Positions 58,326 to 64,000 of a stretch of DNA of 64,000 nt are shown here, in pieces. The stretch is from assembly GCA_039566865.1 (NCBI GenBank), contig CM076959.1, forward strand, positions 4,571,501-4,635,500, in the 5' to 3' direction. Under the pieces are notes generated by a model that was not told where the DNA came from, made no database searches, and saw nothing but the letters and a program-made list of their open reading frames with translations. The translations under genes and the position numbers were made by a program. The stretch's first letter is position 1. Each line of letters starts with the position of its first letter. The stretch comes from Aurelia coerulea. Lineage: Eukaryota; Cnidaria; Scyphozoa; Semaeostomeae; Ulmaridae.

Positions 58326-60476
58326 TAAGCTTGGTAACAGACAGGTTCAGCAATACCTTGGTCCTTGGAATATTTACTCTTCAAAGAACGTTTAGCAATT
58401 CTAGCTAAACAAGATTCATAATTTGTTTCTTTTAATTTAGAAGCCAAATTAAAATGCATTCTCCAATCTACAGCCGAATTTATATAAATCCTATAAGAGT
58501 TTTTCATAAGAAACTCTTATGAGCGCTCAGATCACTAAAAAAGCAAAACAAACTTGAGCAGCATAATTTGCATCTTTGTTTTGTAATCTTCATATTTAAA
58601 ATGAGAGTTGAGAAACGTTGGAGAATCTTTCACGATATCGATTTACGAAACGGTAGCTTTCACGTTCCTATTTAACGCCTGTCTCAGAACGTCTCAAAGA
58701 TTTGAGAAAATTGAAAAATCGACAAACGATATACGAGGAAAGAGAAAAAGAAGCTTAAAAGATGGGATAAGCTGTAAGGTTTCTGAAAAATGCCACAGGA
58801 TTTTGGGACGAAAGTGAGTAAGAAACTAAACCAATACCAAGGAAGGGTTCTTATAGACTTATTACAGTTCGTCCCTAGTTTTCGCTCGCTATTGAGTTGA
58901 ATTACTAATTGAATTGAATGGAATCGCTCTCTCAAACAGGGACTCATAATCAAACTAACTCAAAATCAGGACAAAAACTCGTTTTCACGTCAAGTTCCTG
59001 ACGTTACAATCAGATTGCAGCATTCGGGGCTGCTCGGCTGTGATTGGCTCATTTAAATTTCCCGCGTAAATTTTTGAGTTTTCGGTAAAATTTTCGGTAG
59101 TTTTTGGAATTGTCGGTGCTCTTGGTCGCCCTGCCAATAACACAGCGCTTCGCGTTGCTTTTTGCCAAAATGGAGGTTGTTATCATCGCAGCTACGGACA
59201 GAATAAAGGTGATCTCAAAAGGCACTGTACGAAAGAGTTTTGAAGGGAAAGGATGCATTTGTTTGTTTGCCAACTTGCTGTAGGAAGACCCCGGAAGACT
59301 TGCTGTTTGGCGAATTTAAATCGTGAAACGCAGGATTCCTTTTTGGCCTGAGCAAAACAAGAAAGGAGCTTGAGGTAAGCACTTCGACCAGGCAAAAAGT
59401 TAAGAGAAAACTCACATTCGATGTGGAAAAGATACCCGAAATTTCTTGAAACATTCCTCTATCAGCAGCAGAAGTATTCGTATTTGAAATTCTGTGCAAA
59501 TTATAGTAAATTTGTCAAAGAGGCTTGAACCTTGAAAACGTTTCTTCGTTCTTGCAAAGTGCCGATCAATTTATCTTTCCTCCTGAAGTTTAAAATCACA
59601 GACTACAGTACAAAGCTGCTTAAACAGAAACTATTTTCAATCTTACGAAAAAAATGTTTCATAAGAGTTTTGTGGATAACTATACATTTTTGATTACAAA
59701 GTCCACTTTGTAATCTAAGAAGGGGCTTCGATGTCAGTCAGTGAGAAAGAAAGAAAGTAAGTAAGTAAGTAAGTAAGTAACCCACTTCCGTCACGCTCGT
59801 TAAAGCGATTGATTAACGTTTTATCTCATCTAATTGGCACTGAAATAAAGAAAGCGCACATAAAGCGCATACAAGACAGAAGTTTCCCGCGATCCTATAG
59901 GAACATTTGACGTCGGCTTATTTCATGTTAGACAGATTTGACACCTTAAGATGGATAAATCACCAAGATGTTTACCCTGACGCAACAACAAATTTACCCA
60001 GAATTGGCACGTTCTTGACTTCATTAGCAGCTCAATTATGTCAAAACAATCGTTTTCTAGAACGAACGAATCATTAGCCTTATTGATAGTACTCATTATG
60101 CAAATAAGTCAACTTTAGAGGATGATGTAACCGGCGGCCTGCACAGAGGCTAGCATTCGCAGCATCACCGAAGGTAGATGGATCCCCCTCCTACACAGCT
60201 ACAGAAAGTTGCAGAATCCCAGCAAACAATGGCGCCATTGACAGGGGGAAGGCACGAGATCACACTGAACCAAACCATCTTCATGCATATTATTCTGCAC
60301 AGAGGTTATCTTCGTGACTGCTTGTCTCAAATTAGATGCCCGCGAATAGCAACAATTGAAACGTTCTGTTGGGTTCTGCATAAGTAATTTTGCGTTATCG
60401 TAAATCTCACATGACATCTCATTTGACACAAATGCACCAATAGTTTTGTGCACGAACTAAGCAATCTAGGGGTAAT
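58326..60476. other. No confident gene; (AAGT)n and a possible first exon
   Basis: An (AGTA)n microsatellite is at 59756-59780. Around 59170-59375 an ATG-containing segment ends at GCTTGAG|GTAAGC, which could be a 5' exon, but the frame has early stops. Otherwise nothing recognised. Confidence 0.35.
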
Positions 60477-60484
60477 GACTTTTG

Positions 60485-60874
60485 CCCGGGGGGTCTACCT
60501 TGGAGAAAAACAACGGGGATGTGCCTGCCAGAACAAAATTTTATGACCCTGTCCTGGAATAAAATTCTGAAAACATAATACCTGTCCTGGAATAAGATCG
60601 GGAAAATTGATGGTTCTCGTGAAAATGATGTTACTAAAAGTACTTCTCGCTAATTGCCAACGCTACTAACATTTTAATCTAATAAGTTCATGAATTGGAG
60701 TAACTTTTTAAATGATGATCTGATCTGTCCTGGAAAAAGTAGCTCTAAAGGACACACCGGTCCCGGAATTAAGGTGCAAAAGGTATAATCCTGTCCCGGA
60801 ATTTTCAGCCGAAAATGACATCCTATTGGCAGGCACATTCCCGGGTGGTTATTGTATTAAGTAGACCCCCCGGG
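60485..60874. mobile_element. 390-bp MITE with CCCGGGGGGTCTAC ends and 8-bp TSD
   Basis: Inverted ends CCCGGGGGGTCTAC / GTAGACCCCCCGGG with an exact 8-bp TSD GACTTTTG (60477-60484, 60875-60882). GTGCCTGCCAGAACAAAA and CTATTGGCAGGCACATTCCC form subterminal inverted copies. CCTGTCCTGGAATAA / CCTGTCCCGGAATT recurs several times inside. Confidence 0.9.
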
Positions 60875-60882
60875 GACTTTTG

Positions 60883-61130
60883 ATTTTTGCGTATCTTTCT
60901 CGTTTGACATAAAGACCAAAATATTGCCTTTGATGCGGTTCTTTTTCTTATACAAGGCGCTTGATTTTCCATTGAAGGTGACTTTAGCAGCAACACTCAT
61001 CCCTCTGGCTGTAGCTAAAAACAGCATCTACGATCATTTGGGGTTATGAAGAAATCAATATTCAGATATTCTTAGCTTGTTTAGCTCAGGACAGACTTTG
61101 TAATCATCCAAAAGGATCTTATGTTTTAGG
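60883..61130 (+). repeat. Dispersed repeat, same as 54124-54380
   Basis: See 54124-54380; begins TTTTTGCGTATCTTTCTCG directly at the MITE's right TSD, so the MITE inserted in or next to this repeat. Confidence 0.8.
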
Positions 61131-61864
61131 AGAATTATTTATAGTTTTGAGAAGCCTTTTTGGGTGTTTTTCTTTTCGAGAATAATTTGTGTTCGTTTCT
61201 TGAGCTTCCCAGACCGAAGAACATTCTAGAAAACATTGCAAAGTTCCCCTGAAGATAACGCCAGAAAACTCGCGCATTTTAAGATAAAGAATAACCGAAA
61301 CTTGATGAAACGTTTATGCTTTGTTAACCATAGTATTGACAGCAGAAATATTAGTGATTGAAATTATTACAAAATAGCTAGTGCAGGTTTTTTGCGTAAA
61401 ACAGTCTCATAATAGGTTGCAGAAGGCTTCAGCAAAAAGTTTCTGAAATATACCTTGGGTTCCTTTAGCAATCAAAACAATCATGATTGTATTGTTTTAG
61501 ATTTATCATTGTTTCATTTGAAAGAAATTAGATCCCACTGGCTGGCTGAATTTGACGAAATCTTTATTGTTTTGATTGTCAAAGGAACGCAAGTTTGTCT
61601 GGTTCACTCATTCCGAAAAAGTTTGAAGGCGTGGAAAAGTCACATGACCTCCATCACAGCTAGGAAGTCTCCCTGCGGCACGAACAATCAATCGAATCCA
61701 TCCATCAATCAATCGACCGACCAAGTCTCGGTCAAATTCTCGTACATTAGATTTGTCCTCGTTTTCACATAGCTTTTTTATGAGTCGTAGATTGAGCGAA
61801 AGGGTTAAAATCAAAATATAAAAACGAGCGAAATTTACGACGAATTGTAATCAGTCTAGGGTTC
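61131..61864. other. No gene seen
   Basis: A 105-codon plus-strand ORF (61455-61772) has no motif I recognise; (TCAATCAATC)-type repeats near 61686-61720. Confidence 0.35.
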
Positions 61865-61877
61865 TTAAAGAGCCACT

Positions 61878-61973
61878 GCTGACATAAGTGCTTTGCGCAC
61901 CTAGAAAATTGAAAGGAGGTAAACAGCTGACATAAGTGCTTTGCGCACCTAGAAAATTGAAAGGAGGTAAACA
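61878..61973 (+). repeat. 48-bp exact tandem duplication
   Basis: Two identical 48-bp copies starting GCTGACATAAGTGCTTTGCG, at 61878-61925 and 61926-61973. Confidence 0.95.
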
Positions 61974-62277
61974 GCAATGGCGACGAAGAACAACGTTTTG
62001 TTTGCGCTTATTATCGTTTATTGTTTTATATTTAGGTCATTGCTGAAAGAAGAGCTGAACATTTCACACGTATTAACCACAATTCTATAGGCCCTTTCTT
62101 TACTTATAGCGTCTGTTTTATTATGTTATTTGAAATACAGTCCTCTGGAGGGCAAAATGGCCTCGTCATTTTCTTTCATAATCTAAACTTCGTATTTGAA
62201 CCATTCGATATGGCAAACTAAACCGTACAACAACGAGAACGAAAGGAAATAATCCACATATTTACGGATCACCCATC

Positions 62278-62337
62278 ATGACCATCCAAGAAGAAAGCGA
62301 TGAAGATAATGATGGAGGAGGCAACAGTGGAATTGAG
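62278..62337 (+). CDS. Short first-exon candidate within the TTAA MITE
   Basis: ATG at 62278 opens 20 acidic and glycine-rich codons (start MTIQEESDEDND) ending exactly at a 5' splice consensus ATTGAG|GTAGGC. No partner exon found. Could be an exon carried by the element or coincidence. Confidence 0.25.
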
Positions 62338-62479
62338 GTAGGCTTCTTTCCACATCCACGATAATGTTGATATGCTAGGCCAAAAAGCACTTTCAGACAC
62401 CCAGAAAGTCAAAGAAGCAATGCATTGTGGGATTCGCACAGGCGCAAAGCACTCATGTCAGCAGTGGCTCTTTAAGTTC

Positions 62480-62735
62480 TATCTTTCGAAATTTTGAAAG
62501 ATGTCTCATAATTTTATCAAAATTTAAAAGCCGCAAATAGTATGCGACGAAAGTGAATAACAACCTTAACCCATAATAAGGAAGGGTTATTTGGTTCTAC
62601 CTTTCGAGAATTCGAAAGATGTCTCATAATTTTATCAAAATTTAAAAACCGCAAATTATATGTAATGAAAATGAATAAAAAATTTAACCCATAGTAAAGA
62701 AGGGTTATTTGGTTATATCTTTCGATATTTTTGAA
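62480..62735 (+). repeat. Two-copy ~118-bp tandem repeat
   Basis: GATGTCTCATAATTTTATC near 62499 and 62618, each followed by AAAATTTAAAA-CCGCAAAT and GAAGGGTTATTTGGTT. Second copy more diverged. Confidence 0.85.
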
Positions 62736-62784
62736 GAAAGATTGGAAAGGCTTGGAAAGGCTTGATACTAGGAAACGAGGGACA

Positions 62785-62891
62785 GTAGTGAGCATGAAGA
62801 TTGTTATGGAACCTCTAAGAAACTCGCAAGAAACTCTGAGTACTCAAAATCTGATAATCTTAAGAAAGTTTCAGTACTAGCCCAAATTCTT
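62785..62891. mobile_element. CACGTA-family right half, truncated
   Basis: GAAGATTGTTATGGAACC, AAGAAACTCGCAAGAAACTC, CCCAAATTCTTA; it stops where the LINE tail begins. Confidence 0.6.
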
Positions 62892-63118
62892 ATATTTTCA
62901 TATTTCATATTCATATTTAATTCTTTTAAGGAGGGTTGCCCTTCAGCAGAAGCTGGTTTTCAAGGGGCCCTCCGATACAAACAATAATTAAAATCTACAG
63001 AAACAAAGTAAAAAGCTATTAATTAAATCAAACTATAAAACCTTATTTACAATATTCAAAACCTATGTACAATAATGTTTAAAATTTAAAATCAAGCGAA
63101 AGAAAAAGATGCCTGTAC
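62892..63118 (-). other. LINE 3' untranslated region with TATG-rich tail
   Basis: Non-coding continuation of the minus-strand LINE. On that strand it ends in an AATATGAATATGAAATATG-like simple tail instead of poly(A). Includes GGGCCCCTTGAAAACCAGC and GGGCAACCCTCC near its 3' end. Confidence 0.6.
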
Positions 63119-64000
63119 CTAAATAGTCTTGAAACTCTTCAGTGAGGTTGCTTGCTTAGACTCGGCTGAGAGGCTATTCCACAGTTTTGCACCTCTGTAG
63201 GAGAAACATCTCTGGCCATTATTTGACCTTTTCTTGGGTAACCTAAGGTCGGTTCCTGTATTACGAAGGTTGTAGGATGAACACTGCGAATTTCGTGCGA
63301 AGAGGTCACACAGGTATTGCGGAGCCAGCTCATTTAAGGACTTGAAGACCATTGTCTGAGACTCATAGGCTACAAGTTCGTCAATGGTCTTCCATCCCAG
63401 CTCTTCGATAAGGGGTCTGCTTGGGGCATCGAAGCTGCTATGCGTTACAATCCTAGCAGCACGTTTTTGAAGTTTTTGCAACTGATTAATTTCAGTTGAA
63501 CCAGCACAGCCCCAAACAGAACGACAGTATCGAAGGTGGGGCTCAACAATACCTGTGTAGACAGTTCGCGAAGTTTCTTGTGGGAGAAAAGACTTGGCAT
63601 GTCTCAAAAAACCAACTGCCCTGGAGACCTTGCTAGAAACTGCCTTGATTTGTTCTTTCCAATCCAAGGAGCAGTCAATTTGCACACCAAGGTATTTTGT
63701 CCTTTTGACTACTTCAAGCTCATTATCGCGAATTTTCAGTTCCAAGTCTTTATTTTGACTTTTGAGAATGTTGTGTTTCTGCTTAGTAGAAATAAGCATG
63801 GAATGAGTTTTCGCAACATTCAGGGAAAGCTTGTTGCCTTGTAACCAAGTGTCCAGCTTCCTAAGGTCACTGTTAATAGCCTCATTCAGCCGAGTCAAAT
63901 CATGAGACTGGTAGCATAAACTGGTGTCATCAGAATACATGGAAACGGTGGAATCTTGGACAGCTTGTGGGAGACCATTGATGTAGATGAGGAAGAGAAG
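63119..64000 (-). CDS. LINE reverse transcriptase, C-terminal part (runs off window)
   Basis: The open frame enters from beyond 64000 (LLFLIYINGLPQAV) and continues through the catalytic box MYSDDTSL, WLQGNKLSLNVAKTHSMLI, KYLGVQIDCSLDWKEQI, EPHLRYCRSVWG, QKLQKRAARIV and a C-terminal YRGAKLWNSLS before the stop at 63119-63121. These are standard non-LTR RT thumb and C-terminal features. The catalytic YSDD differs from the FADD of the copy at 40583-42013, so this is a different LINE lineage. The visible frame has no lesion; whether the upstream endonuclease is intact cannot be judged here. Confidence 0.9.
   Translation of the reverse strand, partial: LLFLIYINGLPQAVQDSTVSMYSDDTSLCYQSHDLTRLNEAINSDLRKLDTWLQGNKLSLNVAKTHSMLISTKQKHNILKSQNKDLELKIRDNELEVVKRTKYLGVQIDCSLDWKEQIKAVSSKVSRAVGFLRHAKSFLPQETSRTVYTGIVEPHLRYCRSVWGCAGSTEINQLQKLQKRAARIVTHSSFDAPSRPLIEELGWKTIDELVAYESQTMVFKSLNELAPQYLCDLFARNSQCSSYNLRNTGTDLRLPKKRSNNGQRCFSYRGAKLWNSLSAESKQATSLKSFKTI

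Larger units (their letters stand above)
61869..62471. mobile_element. 603-bp TTAA-flanked MITE
   Basis: Inverted ends AGAGCCACTGCTGACATAAG and CTCATGTCAGCAGTGGCTCT (about 35 bp), each directly next to TTAA (61865-61868, 62472-62475). TTAA is the piggyBac target. The left terminus contains a 48-bp tandem duplication (61878-61973). Inside are a 37-codon ORF (61977-62090) and an exon-like segment (62278-62337). Confidence 0.72.

Noticed and set aside
58241..58507. 88-codon minus-strand ORF with a proline run
   Set aside because: The proline run is the 29-base G homopolymer read in reverse; the rest has no domain.
63536..63844. 102-codon plus-strand ORF
   Set aside because: Antisense shadow of the LINE RT on the minus strand.

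Overview
This window looks like non-coding, transposon-rich DNA of a metazoan, most likely a cnidarian and perhaps a stony coral or sea anemone. The base composition is AT-rich. There is no bacterial-style gene packing, short exon-like ORFs carry GT/AG splice sites, and the element mix (DIRS-like, piggyBac, hAT, Mutator-like, Harbinger-like, non-LTR retrotransposons and a DUF6589-like gene) is one familiar from cnidarian genomes. The assignment is inference. I found no rRNA or tRNA gene and no complete host gene.

Layout. 1-690: a palindromic MITE-like element split by a second MITE with a 9-bp target-site duplication (TSD). 3566-9809: a 6.2-kb foldback element bounded by a perfect 9-bp TSD, with termini of 31-bp tandem repeats and inverted internal arrays of 7- and 15-bp units. 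11045-11740: four tandem 170-bp units, each with a hairpin. 11983-17320: a decayed hAT transposase gene split by a 3.4-kb Mutator-like element with a 10-bp TSD; removing the insert and one TSD copy restores the reading frame. 18-25 kb: LINE 3' pieces, isolated exon candidates and palindromic mariner-type MITEs. 26.8-28.5 kb: piggyBac transposase remnant cut by a MITE. 29.9-30.3 kb: RecQ-like helicase exon. 32.4-35.0 kb: two exons of a decayed DUF6589-like gene (minus strand). 35.5-36.3 kb: dead LINE reverse transcriptase (RT). 37.9-39.0 kb: Harbinger-type MITE. 40.1-42.8 kb: a tandem duplication whose second copy carries a young 5'-truncated LINE with TSD and poly(A). 42.9-47 kb: hAT-type, mariner-type and nested MITEs. 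48263-49727: a second foldback of the same kind as the first, again with a perfect 9-bp TSD. 50-56 kb: hAT-type and Harbinger-type MITEs, a DIRS-like RT scrap and dispersed repeats. 60.5-64.0 kb: a CCCGGGG-ended MITE, a TTAA-flanked MITE, and a minus-strand LINE RT running off the window.

The strongest result is the pair of foldback elements. Their outer ends align, both are flanked by exact 9-bp duplications, and their arms are built from short tandem repeats whose copy number differs between arms. They carry no recognisable transposase, so they would have to be moved in trans, perhaps by a Mutator-like enzyme. Much of the rest is nested insertion history that can be read directly from TSDs. 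All boundaries were found by eye; no alignment or database search was run.
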